From: Comamonadaceae bacterium CG_4_10_14_3_um_filter_60_75
Lineage (GTDB): Bacteria > Pseudomonadota > Gammaproteobacteria > Burkholderiales > Burkholderiaceae_C
DNA length: 31,678 nucleotides
Assembly (NCBI GenBank): GCA_002784245.1
Contig: PFKL01000197.1
Span: forward strand, 1-31,678
Reading direction: 5' to 3'
A program made the position numbers and the translations under genes. The notes under the pieces are model-generated. The model saw only the letters and a program-made list of their open reading frames with translations, was not told the DNA's origin and did not search any database. Within the stretch, counting starts at the first letter, position 1, and each line of letters begins with the position of its first letter. Below, piece by piece: positions 23,184 through 31,678 of the stretch.

Positions 23184-26100
23184 ATGACTTTGACCCCCGT
23201 TACATCCCATGTCCGACAAGCCAGCACCAGCGCCGCACGGCTGGTTTGGGTTTACGCGCTCGTAGCCAGCCTCTGGATTGGGTTTTCAGACCAAGTTGCA
23301 GCTTGGCTGTTCCCCGACTTGATCCAATTCGCCCAGGTCAGCACCTTCAAAGGCTGGCTGTTTGTCGCGGTCACGTCAGTGTTGCTGTACGCGCTGATTC
23401 GGCATCAACTCCTGCGTATCCTTGAAGCCATGAACCAACAGCAAGCGGCTTTGGCGCTGGCACAGGCTTCAGAGGCAGCCCTGAAGACCAGCGAACAACA
23501 ATATCGCGCGCTGTTTGAGAACAGCATGGATGCCATTTTGTTGACGCAAGTTGACGGTGCTATCGTGGCAGCCAACGCCCAAGCTTGCCAGTTGTTCGGT
23601 TACGACTCAACCCAGATGCTGCAATTGCATCGCAATGATTTAGTCGACCTGTCAGACCCGCGTCTACCTGAAGCCCTGGCCGAGCGCTCGCGCACGGGCC
23701 ATTTTTCGGGTGAACTCAACTTTGTCAGACCTGGTCGGGGCAAGTTTCCAGCCGAAGTTTTGTCTCAGGTTTTTCAAGGCGCAGACGGCAGGAAGCTGAC
23801 CTGCATGGTGGTTCGCGACCTGACTGAGCAGTTGCAGATTAAAGCGCAACTTGAGCGGAAATCGTTTCTGTCAGAGGCCTTGCTGACCCTGTCTGTAGCA
23901 GCCGAATCCATGAGTGAGCGAGCCTTCATGCAATATGGTCAGGAACTGGCCGAAAAACTCACGGGTAGCCAAATCGCCTTTATTCACCTGGTGCACGACG
24001 ATCAGGAAACCATTGAACTGGTGGCCTGGTCCAAGGCAACATTGTCCAATTACTGCACTGCCGCCTATGACAACCATTACCCGGTGAGTCAGGCAGGCAT
24101 CTGGGCCGATGCCTTGCGTCAGCGCGCTCCGGTGGTCATCAACGATTACGCTAACGCCACGAACAAACACGGGTTGCCTCAAGGGCATGCACACCTGGCG
24201 CGCCTGATCAGCGTTCCTGTCATGGCCAACGGATTGGTGCGCATGATGACCGGTGTAGGCAACAAGGCCACTGCCTATACCGACAACGACGTAGAGACGG
24301 TGCGCCTGATCTCGGAGTCCATTTGGCATGTGGTGCAACGGCGCCGCGCTGAACTTGCCTTGCGCACAAGTGAGCATCAACTCCAGTTGCTGACCCAGAA
24401 CATTCGCGACGTGATCTGGACTACCGACCTGCAGGGCAACTTCACCTACATCAGTCCCTCTGTTGAATTGCTGAGCGGTTACAAGGCCAATGAACTGATG
24501 GCCAAAAATTTGTCCAATATTGTTGCAACAGAGGATGCTGCTTTGGTGCAGCGAGCCATCGAGAAAAGCAGGGTTGATCACGCCGCCGGGTTGGCGTTTT
24601 CATCGTTTCAACGGGAAATTGAGCAACCCTGCAAGGACGGCAGCAAGGTCTGGACCGAGGTCTCCACTAGCGGCTTGTATGACGAGCAACAGCAGTTGAT
24701 CGGTATTGTGGGGGTTACGCGAAACATTGCCAAGCGTAAACAGCAAGACCAGCAATTGCAACTGGCCAACCAAATTTTTCAGCAAACCCAGGAAGGTGTC
24801 ATCGTGACCGATGCAGCGGGCACCATTGTCATGGTCAACCTTACCTTCAGCCTCATCACGGGTTATGACCGTGCGGAGGTGCTAGGGCAAAATCCGCGTA
24901 TTCTGAGTTCTGGTCGCCAAGATATCGCCTATTACAAGGCCATGTGGGATGCACTGACCAGCGCAGGACATTGGTCAGGCGAGATATGGAACAAAAGGAA
25001 GGACGGTAGCATTTATCCAGAGTGGTTGGCTATTTCCGCCCTGATTGACCAGCGCGGGAAAATTACGCACTATGTGGCCAATTTCAGCGACTTAAGCCAA
25101 ACCAAGGCCGCTGAGAGTCGCATCCAATGGTTGTCACACTTTGACCCACTCACTGGCCTGCCCAACCGCACTTTGCTGCATGATCGAAGCGTTTTGGCCT
25201 TGAGTATGATGCAACGCGCCAATCAGCCGCTGACCATGATGCTGGTGACACTGGCGCACTTCAGCAACATCAACGACACGCTGGGGCATCAGCAGGGCGA
25301 CCAATTGCTGGTGGAGATGGCGCGCAGGCTGAGTGAGTCGGTGCGTGAACAAGATACGGTGGCACGCTTGGGTGGTAAAGAATTTGTGTTGGTGCTGCCT
25401 GGTACCGATCATCTGGGAGCTGCCCACTTGGCGACAGAACTGCTGGGCAAACTGGCGCAACCCTGCAAGCTGGGTGATCAAGAGCTGAGCATCACCGCAT
25501 CGATCGGCATCGTGAGCTACCCGGACAACGGTGCAGATTTTGAGGCGTTGTTCAAGGCTGTCGAAATAGCCATGCATCGCGCCCAGGACAAGGGGCGTAA
25601 CGCCTATGCGTTCTATAGCGTCGAGCTTTACGAACAGGCGCTGGCGCGTGATGCCATGACCCGCGCTTTGCGGCTGGCCATCGCGCACCAGGAGTTGAGC
25701 CTGGTCTATCAGCCACAGGTGGCTTTGCACTCCGGTCATATTTGTGGTCTGGAGGCCTTGCTGCGCTGGACCCATCCTGAACTGGGCAATGTGTCGCCGG
25801 CGCAATTCATCCCGCTTGCCGAAGAAGCTGGCCTGATTGTTGCCATTGGCCAATGGGTTTTGAATCGGGCTTGTCAAGACATTCGCCACTGGGTGGACAT
25901 GGGAATTGATATTCCCCACATCGCCATCAATGCCTCGCCACTGCAATTTCGCGACAACGACTTCGTGGCCCAGGTGCATGACGCCTTGACAAAATCCAGC
26001 GTCGATTCGGCACAGATCCATATTGAAGTGACCGAAAGCGCCCTGATGGACGACGTACCGCGCAACGAGGCCATGCTACGGGCACTCAAGGCGCTGGGCG

Positions 26101-26936
26101 TAAAACTTTCACTGGATGACTTCGGCACCGGGTATTCGTCGCTCAGCTACCTCAAGCGTTTTCCGTTTGACCAGGTCAAAATTGATGAGTCGTTTGTGCG
26201 CGACATCACCACCAACCCCAGCGCCATGATGTTGGTGAAGGTAATCATTTCCATGGCGCATGGCTTGGGCATGAAAGCCATCGCCGAAGGGGTTGAAACC
26301 GAAGCTCAATGCGAAATCATGCGCAACAACCTGTGCGACGAGATTCAAGGCTACTTTTTTTCAAAGCCGGTAACGCCCACAGAAGTTGAAGCCTTGTTCA
26401 CGCAAGTGCGCCAGCTCCCCGAACATTTGTTGCATTTCAAGAAACCCCAGCGCACTCTTTTGCTGGTAGATGACGAGCCCAGTATTGTGTCGGCGCTCAG
26501 GCGCTTGTTTCGCCGCGACGGTCATAAATTATTGTCCGCCAACAGTGGTGATGAAGGTCTGCGCGTGCTGGCTGAGCACCGCGTGGACATTATTTTGTCT
26601 GATCAACGCATGCCAGGAATGACGGGTGTGGAGTTTTTGCGGACTGCGAAGGCCCTTTACCCGGACACGATTCGCATCGTGCTGTCTGGCTACACCGAAT
26701 TGCAGTCGGTCACCGATGCCATCAACGAAGGCGCGGTTTACCGATTTCTGACCAAGCCATGGGACGACGATGCGCTGCGCGATCAAATCAACCAAGCCAT
26801 TGCGCACCGGCAAGTCTTTGAAGAAAACCGTCAATTGGAGGGTCAGTTGCAAAACACCAATCGGGAGCTGATGGCGGCTAATCGGCGATTGCAGGACGCA
26901 TTGCAACAACGCCAGTCTGACAAGTCGACAAGGTGA
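23184..26936 (+). CDS. PAS-GAF-PAS-PAS-GGDEF-EAL-REC cyclic-di-GMP protein
   Basis: About 1250 residues. Two membrane helices near the N-terminus (about 18-42 and 53-75) are followed by PAS (about 100-215), GAF (about 245-385), PAS (about 392-520) and PAS (about 521-640). Then come GGDEF (about 645-812), EAL (about 823-1075), a receiver (about 1090-1209) and a coiled-coil tail. The GGDEF signature is GGKEF (from residue 730), with Lys replacing the key acid, so diguanylate cyclase activity is unlikely. The RxxD inhibitory site (REQD) is kept. The EAL domain looks complete: GLEALLRW (Glu857), INASPLQF, EVTES, DDFGTGYSSL, VKID, EGVET, so it probably hydrolyses c-di-GMP. Receiver Asp1140 is in LSDQRMPG. 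A GTG at 23151 is an alternative start. A C-terminal receiver after EAL suggests control by a kinase, probably the one encoded two genes on. Confidence 0.93.
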   Translation: MTLTPVTSHVRQASTSAARLVWVYALVASLWIGFSDQVAAWLFPDLIQFAQVSTFKGWLFVAVTSVLLYALIRHQLLRILEAMNQQQAALALAQASEAALKTSEQQYRALFENSMDAILLTQVDGAIVAANAQACQLFGYDSTQMLQLHRNDLVDLSDPRLPEALAERSRTGHFSGELNFVRPGRGKFPAEVLSQVFQGADGRKLTCMVVRDLTEQLQIKAQLERKSFLSEALLTLSVAAESMSERAFMQYGQELAEKLTGSQIAFIHLVHDDQETIELVAWSKATLSNYCTAAYDNHYPVSQAGIWADALRQRAPVVINDYANATNKHGLPQGHAHLARLISVPVMANGLVRMMTGVGNKATAYTDNDVETVRLISESIWHVVQRRRAELALRTSEHQLQLLTQNIRDVIWTTDLQGNFTYISPSVELLSGYKANELMAKNLSNIVATEDAALVQRAIEKSRVDHAAGLAFSSFQREIEQPCKDGSKVWTEVSTSGLYDEQQQLIGIVGVTRNIAKRKQQDQQLQLANQIFQQTQEGVIVTDAAGTIVMVNLTFSLITGYDRAEVLGQNPRILSSGRQDIAYYKAMWDALTSAGHWSGEIWNKRKDGSIYPEWLAISALIDQRGKITHYVANFSDLSQTKAAESRIQWLSHFDPLTGLPNRTLLHDRSVLALSMMQRANQPLTMMLVTLAHFSNINDTLGHQQGDQLLVEMARRLSESVREQDTVARLGGKEFVLVLPGTDHLGAAHLATELLGKLAQPCKLGDQELSITASIGIVSYPDNGADFEALFKAVEIAMHRAQDKGRNAYAFYSVELYEQALARDAMTRALRLAIAHQELSLVYQPQVALHSGHICGLEALLRWTHPELGNVSPAQFIPLAEEAGLIVAIGQWVLNRACQDIRHWVDMGIDIPHIAINASPLQFRDNDFVAQVHDALTKSSVDSAQIHIEVTESALMDDVPRNEAMLRALKALGVKLSLDDFGTGYSSLSYLKRFPFDQVKIDESFVRDITTNPSAMMLVKVIISMAHGLGMKAIAEGVETEAQCEIMRNNLCDEIQGYFFSKPVTPTEVEALFTQVRQLPEHLLHFKKPQRTLLLVDDEPSIVSALRRLFRRDGHKLLSANSGDEGLRVLAEHRVDIILSDQRMPGMTGVEFLRTAKALYPDTIRIVLSGYTELQSVTDAINEGAVYRFLTKPWDDDALRDQINQAIAHRQVFEENRQLEGQLQNTNRELMAANRRLQDALQQRQSDKSTR

Positions 26937-26940
26937 TTGT

Positions 26941-28284
26941 GTGGAGCCTGTTGAGTCACTGACAATACCTGTGGCCGCGCTGCAAGTGGGGCATTACATT
27001 TACTTGGATCTGAAGTGGTTTGAACATCCGTTTTCGTTTAACCACTTCAAAATCAAATCCGCTGTCCAGCTCGCTGAAATCCGGGCGTTGGGAGTGCAAA
27101 AGATTCGCATCAATCCGCAGCTCAGCGACCCGGCGGCGATGCACGCAAAAGACACATCCAAAATTGCGGTGCCAGCAGCAGACGGTAGCCTGACGCCAAC
27201 ACGCGCTCCTGAGCAACCAGCCGAGTCGCCAGACTTGGTTGCAACGAGTGCAACGAATTCAACCATCTTGCAGAGCAAACGATTCATGATGCAGCGTATG
27301 CAAGAGCAGCGCGCACAAGCGCAACGCATTGAGAGCGCTTTTGTAAACACCGTGGGCATTATTCATAACATTGAAAAAAGCCTTTACAGCCAACCCAGGG
27401 AGACGGTAGCTCAGGCCACGGACTTGGTTACCAAAATAGCGGACTCGATCCTGTCGGCGCCAGAGCTGGCCATTCAGGTGATGGGCGACAAGCTGGGTGG
27501 TGAGGATTTGTACTTTCATTCGCTCAACGTCACCATGCTGGCCTTGATGATGGCGCGCGACCTGCACCTGCCGTCTGAGGTGGCCGGTGTATTGGGCTTG
27601 GGCGCCCTGTTGCACGACATCGGACACAAGGAGGTTCCCAGCAGAATTCTCCTCAAGATCGAACCATTGACGCAAGCCGAACGCGGTCTGTTTGAGATGC
27701 ATTGCCAGTTTGGTGTTGACATTGCGAAGCGCATGCAGCTCGCTGCACCCGCCATCGCCATCATTCGCGAACACCATGAGCTCGACGACGGTAGCGGTTA
27801 CCCAGCCAAACTCAAGGGCCAGGCCATAAACCCGCTGGCACGTTTGGTGGTTATTGCCAATTTTTACGATGAGTTGTGCAACCCCACCAATTTGGCTGAC
27901 GCGCTGACTCCACATGAGGCACTTTCGCTGATGTTTGCCAAGCTGCGCACCAAGTTTGACGCCAAGTTCTTGCAGGTTTTGATTCGCTGTTTGGGTGTGT
28001 ACCCACCTGGCACGATCGTGCAACTGTCCAATGGCTCCGTTGGCATGGTGGCTACGGTCAACACCGCCAGGCCCATGAAGCCGGTGGTGATGATTTACGA
28101 CGCAGAAATACCCAAAGAAGAAGCGATTTTGTTGGACATGGAGACAGAGCTTGACCTGAACATTGCCAAAGCCATACGCCCAATCCAGATTCCACGAGAG
28201 ATATTCAACTACCTCAGCCCGCGCACACGGGTGAGTTATTACTTTGACGCGTCGTCCAAGAAGGCTACTGGGAACAAACCATGA
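26941..28284 (+). CDS. DUF3391-HD-GYP cyclic-di-GMP phosphodiesterase
   Basis: 447 residues starting at a GTG, with AAGG 8 bases upstream, 4 bases after the preceding stop. The N-terminus (IPVAALQVGHYIYLDLKWFEHPFSFNHFKI) is the DUF3391 domain that often precedes HD-GYP. After a helical linker, the HD-GYP domain (about 175-345) has an intact metal site: His in FHSLNVT, His225-Asp226 and His229 in LLHDIGH, His in EMHCQFG, and His278-His279 in EHHELDDGSGYP with GYP complete. It should hydrolyse c-di-GMP to GMP. A C-terminal extension with YPPGTIVQLSNGSVGMV is typical. It overlaps the kinase gene by 4 bases. Confidence 0.93.
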   Translation: MEPVESLTIPVAALQVGHYIYLDLKWFEHPFSFNHFKIKSAVQLAEIRALGVQKIRINPQLSDPAAMHAKDTSKIAVPAADGSLTPTRAPEQPAESPDLVATSATNSTILQSKRFMMQRMQEQRAQAQRIESAFVNTVGIIHNIEKSLYSQPRETVAQATDLVTKIADSILSAPELAIQVMGDKLGGEDLYFHSLNVTMLALMMARDLHLPSEVAGVLGLGALLHDIGHKEVPSRILLKIEPLTQAERGLFEMHCQFGVDIAKRMQLAAPAIAIIREHHELDDGSGYPAKLKGQAINPLARLVVIANFYDELCNPTNLADALTPHEALSLMFAKLRTKFDAKFLQVLIRCLGVYPPGTIVQLSNGSVGMVATVNTARPMKPVVMIYDAEIPKEEAILLDMETELDLNIAKAIRPIQIPREIFNYLSPRTRVSYYFDASSKKATGNKP

Positions 28285-29963
28285 TTGAGCTTGCACGCCT
28301 GATGCTAGACCATTGCCCTGAGCTGATGCTGCTGGTCAACCCTGAAAATTTGCAAATTGAACTGGCCAACGCATCGGCGTACAGCGCGTTGGGCTACGAG
28401 TCTGGCAAGCTGCAGGGATTGCCAATCACCGATGTGGAAACCGATTTAAAAGACTTGTTTTACTGGCAGGACGCGCAGGCCGGGCAGTACCAGCAAGTGG
28501 CCGATCAAGAGGCGCAATACCGGCGCAGCGGTGGTGATTTGATGTCGGTACGCAAAAGTGTGGTGGTGATCACGCCTGACGATAAACCCATGCTGATGAT
28601 CAGTGCCGTGCCGTCGCAACAGGAGCGGGTTGCAGAAGAAGCCCTGGCGCATACTTTGTCGCAACTGCGCGCGACGCTTGAATCGACCGGTAACGGTATT
28701 GTGGTGCTGGACTGGCATGGCAAGGTCAGCAGCATGAACCGTATGTTTGGCCAAATGTGGGATATTCCGTCAGAACTTTTGAACTGGCAGGATGACGGTC
28801 GTATCCTGGACTTTGTTGTCTCGCAAGTTAACGAGTCTGAGCTGTTGCGACAGCAACTCAATGCGGTGATGCGCAACGATGAAGCCCGTGCGCTGCTGCA
28901 CCATGTTGACGGGCGCATCTTTGAGGTGAGCTCAAGACCCCAGTTTTTGTACGAGCAAACCATTGGCCGCGTGTTCAGCTTTCAGGATATCACCGAGCGC
29001 ATGCAGGCAGAGCAAGCGCTCCGCGATTCACGCGATTTTTTGGAAGAACGTGTGCTGGAGCGCACCGCTGATTTGAATGCGGCCAATGAAAAGCTGGAGT
29101 GCGAAAAAGAGTTGCAGAGTTTGTTGATCCAGAAGCTCGAAGCAGCACAAAATCAGTTGCTCCAGTCTGAGCGCATGGCCTCTATCGGCCAGCTCGCAGC
29201 GGGTGTGGCGCATGAGATCAACAACCCGGTTGGGTTTGTTAATTCCAACTTGGGTACTTTGCAAAATTATGTCAAGGACATTTTCAAGCTGATAGCCGCG
29301 TACGAGCAAGCGCAATCGACATTGCCTGGTCCGCAGCAGCAACAGCTGTTACATCTTGCGCAAGACATTGACATTAATTTTTTGCGTACCGACATGGCTG
29401 ATCTGCTCAAGGAATCGATTGACGGCTTGCAGCGCGTCAAGCGTATCGTGCAAGATTTAAAAGACTTTTCGCATGTGGACGAAGCGGAGTTTCAGTACGC
29501 CGATATTGAGGCTGGCTTGGAAAGCACCTTGCGTGTGGTGTGGAATGAGCTCAAATACAAGTGCGAGGTTGTCAAGGCCTATGCCGGCATCCCGCATATC
29601 GAATGCTTTCCGTTTCAGCTCAATCAGGTGTTCATGAATTTGTTGGTCAACGCTGCAAACGCCATCGAGGGCCATGGCACCATCACCATCCGCACTGGTC
29701 AGGAGGGGGATCAAGTCTGGGTTGAAATTCAGGATACCGGTAAGGGCATTCCCCCTGAAAACCTGAATCGCATCTATGAGCCTTTTTTCACCACCAAGCC
29801 GGTAGGCAAGGGCACAGGGCTGGGGTTGTCACTGGCTTACGGCATTATCCAGAAGCACCGTGGCAGCATCAGCGTGCAGTCGCAGGTGGGCGTCGGCAGC
29901 ACATTCAGGATTTGTTTGCCACTGAAGCAGACCGACCATGTCGCTGTGGTCGATAACGTTTGA
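28281..29963 (+). CDS. PAS-containing sensor histidine kinase
   Basis: 560 residues with no obvious membrane helix, so probably cytoplasmic. Two PAS-like regions (about 5-115 and 125-245) lead into a coiled coil (about 250-300). The phosphoacceptor motif GVAHEINNPVGFV follows, with His311. The dimerisation region is extended by an insert (about 335-385) before LQRVKRIVQDLKDFSH, a pattern seen in kinases of the GAxHEINNPL class. The ATPase domain has N-box NQVFMNLLVNAANAI, G1 DTGKGIP, F-box FEPFFTTKP and G2 GTGLGLSLAYGI. The start at 28281 overlaps the HD-GYP stop (ATGA). No receiver is attached, so partners are likely the adjacent REC proteins on both sides. Confidence 0.94.
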   Translation: MIELARLMLDHCPELMLLVNPENLQIELANASAYSALGYESGKLQGLPITDVETDLKDLFYWQDAQAGQYQQVADQEAQYRRSGGDLMSVRKSVVVITPDDKPMLMISAVPSQQERVAEEALAHTLSQLRATLESTGNGIVVLDWHGKVSSMNRMFGQMWDIPSELLNWQDDGRILDFVVSQVNESELLRQQLNAVMRNDEARALLHHVDGRIFEVSSRPQFLYEQTIGRVFSFQDITERMQAEQALRDSRDFLEERVLERTADLNAANEKLECEKELQSLLIQKLEAAQNQLLQSERMASIGQLAAGVAHEINNPVGFVNSNLGTLQNYVKDIFKLIAAYEQAQSTLPGPQQQQLLHLAQDIDINFLRTDMADLLKESIDGLQRVKRIVQDLKDFSHVDEAEFQYADIEAGLESTLRVVWNELKYKCEVVKAYAGIPHIECFPFQLNQVFMNLLVNAANAIEGHGTITIRTGQEGDQVWVEIQDTGKGIPPENLNRIYEPFFTTKPVGKGTGLGLSLAYGIIQKHRGSISVQSQVGVGSTFRICLPLKQTDHVAVVDNV

Positions 29964-29973
29964 GTAACAGAAT

Positions 29974-31314
29974 ATGACAGCAGCATCACTTGCACCTGCC
30001 GATCTGGTGGCGCCAAACCTGCCCACAGTTTTATGCCTGGACGACGAACCTAATGTGCTGTCGGCGCTCAAGCGTCTTTTTCGAGGCAAAGGCTGGACCA
30101 CCATCACGGCAGAAAGTGGCGCAGCAGGATTGCAGGTGATGGCCGCCCAAACTGTTGATCTGGTTATTTCTGACATGCGTATGCCGGTGATGGATGGTGC
30201 ACAGTTCCTCGCCGAGGTGCGCAGGCGCTGGCCTGACACCATGCGTTTGCTACTCACCGGCTACTCGGACGTGAGCGCCATCATCGATGCCGTCAACCGC
30301 GGCGAAATTTACCGCTACATCACCAAACCCTGGGATGACAACGACATCATTTTGATGGTCCGAGGCGCACTCGAACACCAAGCGCTGAGCCGCGAGAAGA
30401 TGCGGCTTGAAGCCTTGACCCTTGCGCAAAACCAAGCCCTGAAGGAGCTCAATGCCAGCCTGGAGGACAAGGTGCAGGCGCGCACCCGCGAATTGCAATT
30501 GGCCAACGAGCAGCTCAAAGCCAATTTTTTCACGTCCATCAAGGTGTTCTCGACCCTGCTGGAAATGCGCGGGGGCAATTTATCAGGACACGCGCGCCGG
30601 GTTGCAGATTTGTCGCGCCGCATTGCCATCAAGATGAACCTGGACAACAAGCTGGTGCAGCAGATTTTTGTTGCCGGGCTGTTGCACGAGATTGGCAAAG
30701 TTGGTTTTTCTGACGAGCTGCTGAACACACCCGTGGCCATGATGACGCCCGAGCAACTCGATGCCTACCGAAAACACACCGCACAGGCCGAATTGCTGCT
30801 GCTGCCGCTGCCTGATTTGCGCGAAGCGTCGGAAATCATCACCACGCAATTTGAGCGCTTTGATGGCTCCGGTTTTCCACAGCAAATCAGCGGCGACCAG
30901 ATTGCGATTGGCGCGCGCATTTTGAGTGTAGCGAGCGACTACGACAACATGCAGATCGGCACCTTGACGCAGGCCAAACTCAAACCCGAAGAGGCGCGAA
31001 TCATTGTGACTCACAGCACCGGCAAACGCTACGACCCCCAGGTGGTTGCTGCTCTGATATCGCTTTTTGATGAGCCCAAGCCAGAAGCCACGCGCAAAGA
31101 GTCGGTGCGTGAAGTGGCGCTTAACATGGACGAACTCCGGCCTGGTATGGTGCTCTCACGCGACCTGGTCACACCCAGCGGCATGTTGATGCTGTCTGCG
31201 GGTCACCAGCTCGATGCACGCTTGATTGGGAAGATTGCGAACTTCCTGCGCATTGGGGGCACCGAATTGGTGGTGAACGTGCGTGAGGATTCTCTGAGCT
31301 CCGCCGCACGCTAA
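29974..31314 (+). CDS. RpfG-like response regulator, REC plus degenerate HD-GYP
   Basis: 446 residues. The receiver (about 17-135) has the acidic pair in CLDDEP, Asp67 in ISDMRMPVMDG, the Thr in LLTGYSD and Lys in TKPWDD. A coiled coil (about 140-185) joins it to an HD-GYP fold (about 190-350). The catalytic residues are altered: LLHDIGK is LLHEIGK (His238, Glu239), HHE is Q292-F293-E294, and GYP is GFP (300-302). Two outer histidines (SGHARRV, KHTAQAE) remain. Hydrolysis of c-di-GMP is therefore doubtful; binding or a scaffold role is possible. The C-terminal 70 residues (LNMDELRPGMVLSRDLVTPSGMLML) match the small domain that often ends RpfG-like proteins. The stop overlaps the convergent kinase gene. 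Confidence 0.9.
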   Translation: MTAASLAPADLVAPNLPTVLCLDDEPNVLSALKRLFRGKGWTTITAESGAAGLQVMAAQTVDLVISDMRMPVMDGAQFLAEVRRRWPDTMRLLLTGYSDVSAIIDAVNRGEIYRYITKPWDDNDIILMVRGALEHQALSREKMRLEALTLAQNQALKELNASLEDKVQARTRELQLANEQLKANFFTSIKVFSTLLEMRGGNLSGHARRVADLSRRIAIKMNLDNKLVQQIFVAGLLHEIGKVGFSDELLNTPVAMMTPEQLDAYRKHTAQAELLLLPLPDLREASEIITTQFERFDGSGFPQQISGDQIAIGARILSVASDYDNMQIGTLTQAKLKPEEARIIVTHSTGKRYDPQVVAALISLFDEPKPEATRKESVREVALNMDELRPGMVLSRDLVTPSGMLMLSAGHQLDARLIGKIANFLRIGGTELVVNVREDSLSSAAR

Positions 31315-31678
31315 ACCTGTCGGTTTTGTGGCTGGTGTTGCGGCAAGGTGATGCGAAACGTGGTGCCCTGACGTTGTGAACTGTTGACCTCCAAAGTGCC
31401 ATGGTGACGCGCAATGATCTCCCAAGAAATTGACAGACCCAAACCCGTACCCTGCCCCACCGGTTTGGTAGTATAAAAAGGCTCAAAGATGCGTTTTTGA
31501 ACCTCTTGCGTCATGCCACAACCGTTGTCTGCGACCTCCAACCAAACCTTGTCAGTGGACGCGCCGCTGCGCACGGTGATCGTGCCTTGCTTGTCCTTGT
31601 CCAGTGCCTGAGCCGCGTTGACCAGCAAATTCACCAGCACCTGGTTGAGTTGTGTGGCAATGCACACCACCGGCGGCA
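31311..31678 (-). CDS. Sensor histidine kinase, C-terminal ATPase domain (partial)
   Basis: Only the C-terminal part is inside the window; the gene runs off the right edge with no stop or credible start in view. Visible: N-box NQVLVNLLVNAAQAL, G1 DNGCGM, F-box IFEPFYTTKP and G2 GTGLGLSISWEII, ending in FRITLPQH. The order and wording closely parallel the ATPase domain of the kinase at 28281-29963, so both belong to the same broad kinase class. It is convergent with the REC-HD-GYP gene, their stop codons overlapping (31311-31314). It could be another input to the same c-di-GMP module. Confidence 0.9.
   Translation of the reverse strand, partial: PPVVCIATQLNQVLVNLLVNAAQALDKDKQGTITVRSGASTDKVWLEVADNGCGMTQEVQKRIFEPFYTTKPVGQGTGLGLSISWEIIARHHGTLEVNSSQRQGTTFRITLPQHQPQNRQV

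Noticed and set aside
1..31678. CRISPR arrays, tRNA or rRNA genes, insertion sequences, prophage genes
   Set aside because: No regularly spaced direct repeats, cloverleaf-like genes, rRNA segments, transposases or phage proteins were recognised on either strand; the REP-like pair is the only mobile-type sequence seen.

Overview
The window reads as chromosome of a betaproteobacterium, most likely Burkholderiales, family Comamonadaceae (Rhodoferax/Polaromonas-like). The reasons are high GC with tight co-directional gene packing, and a recognisable Burkholderiales cytochrome oxidase locus (oxidase subunits, CtaG, SURF1, CtaA, CtaB and Sco in one run, downstream of trmL, comF and a BioC-like gene). 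Family names and alignments come from recognition of conserved residues; no search was run. No rRNA, tRNA, CRISPR array, insertion sequence or prophage was seen, and no gene-free gap exceeds 300 bases.

Layout: (1) 20-2209: trmL and comF on the minus strand, divergent from a BioC-like methyltransferase. (2) 2202-12160: respiratory block. It holds a 75-residue stand-alone CoxII-type membrane hairpin, coxB, coxA, a 48-residue hidden assembly-protein gene, ctaG, coxC, a strong bidirectional terminator, a small reverse-strand twin-membrane protein, SURF1, a membrane thioredoxin-fold protein with CxxxC, heme A synthase, heme O synthase, Sco, a TlpA-like thioredoxin and a hotdog thioesterase. Together these supply subunits, copper delivery and heme A for an aa3-type oxidase. 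(3) 12246-22008: housekeeping and accessory genes. They are a chemoreceptor with a C-terminal zinc-binding domain, a YciA-like thioesterase, an Atm1-type ABC exporter, a miniature flagellar-rod-like protein, a DUF2628/SPOR protein, an unknown protein, a HypT-like LysR regulator, pyrC, a pair of inverted REP-like palindromes and a DUF3025 protein. (4) 22131-23006: htpX protease behind a possible heat-shock promoter. (5) 23184-31314: a compact cyclic-di-GMP signalling operon (PAS-GAF-PAS-PAS-GGDEF-EAL-REC; DUF3391-HD-GYP; PAS histidine kinase; REC-HD-GYP), with a second histidine kinase entering from the right edge on the opposite strand.

The two most unusual systems are these. First, the oxidase keeps all heme, CuB, CuA and D-channel residues, but its subunit I has Pro, Leu and Leu where A-family oxidases have the Ser, Thr and Lys of the K proton channel. 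Its subunit II also lacks the Glu at the K-channel mouth, while the separate small hairpin protein keeps that Glu. Second, in the cyclic-di-GMP operon one kinase sits beside two output proteins with closely similar REC domains. The outputs mix apparently intact catalytic domains (EAL, one HD-GYP) with degenerate ones (GGKEF, and an HE/GFP version of HD-GYP).
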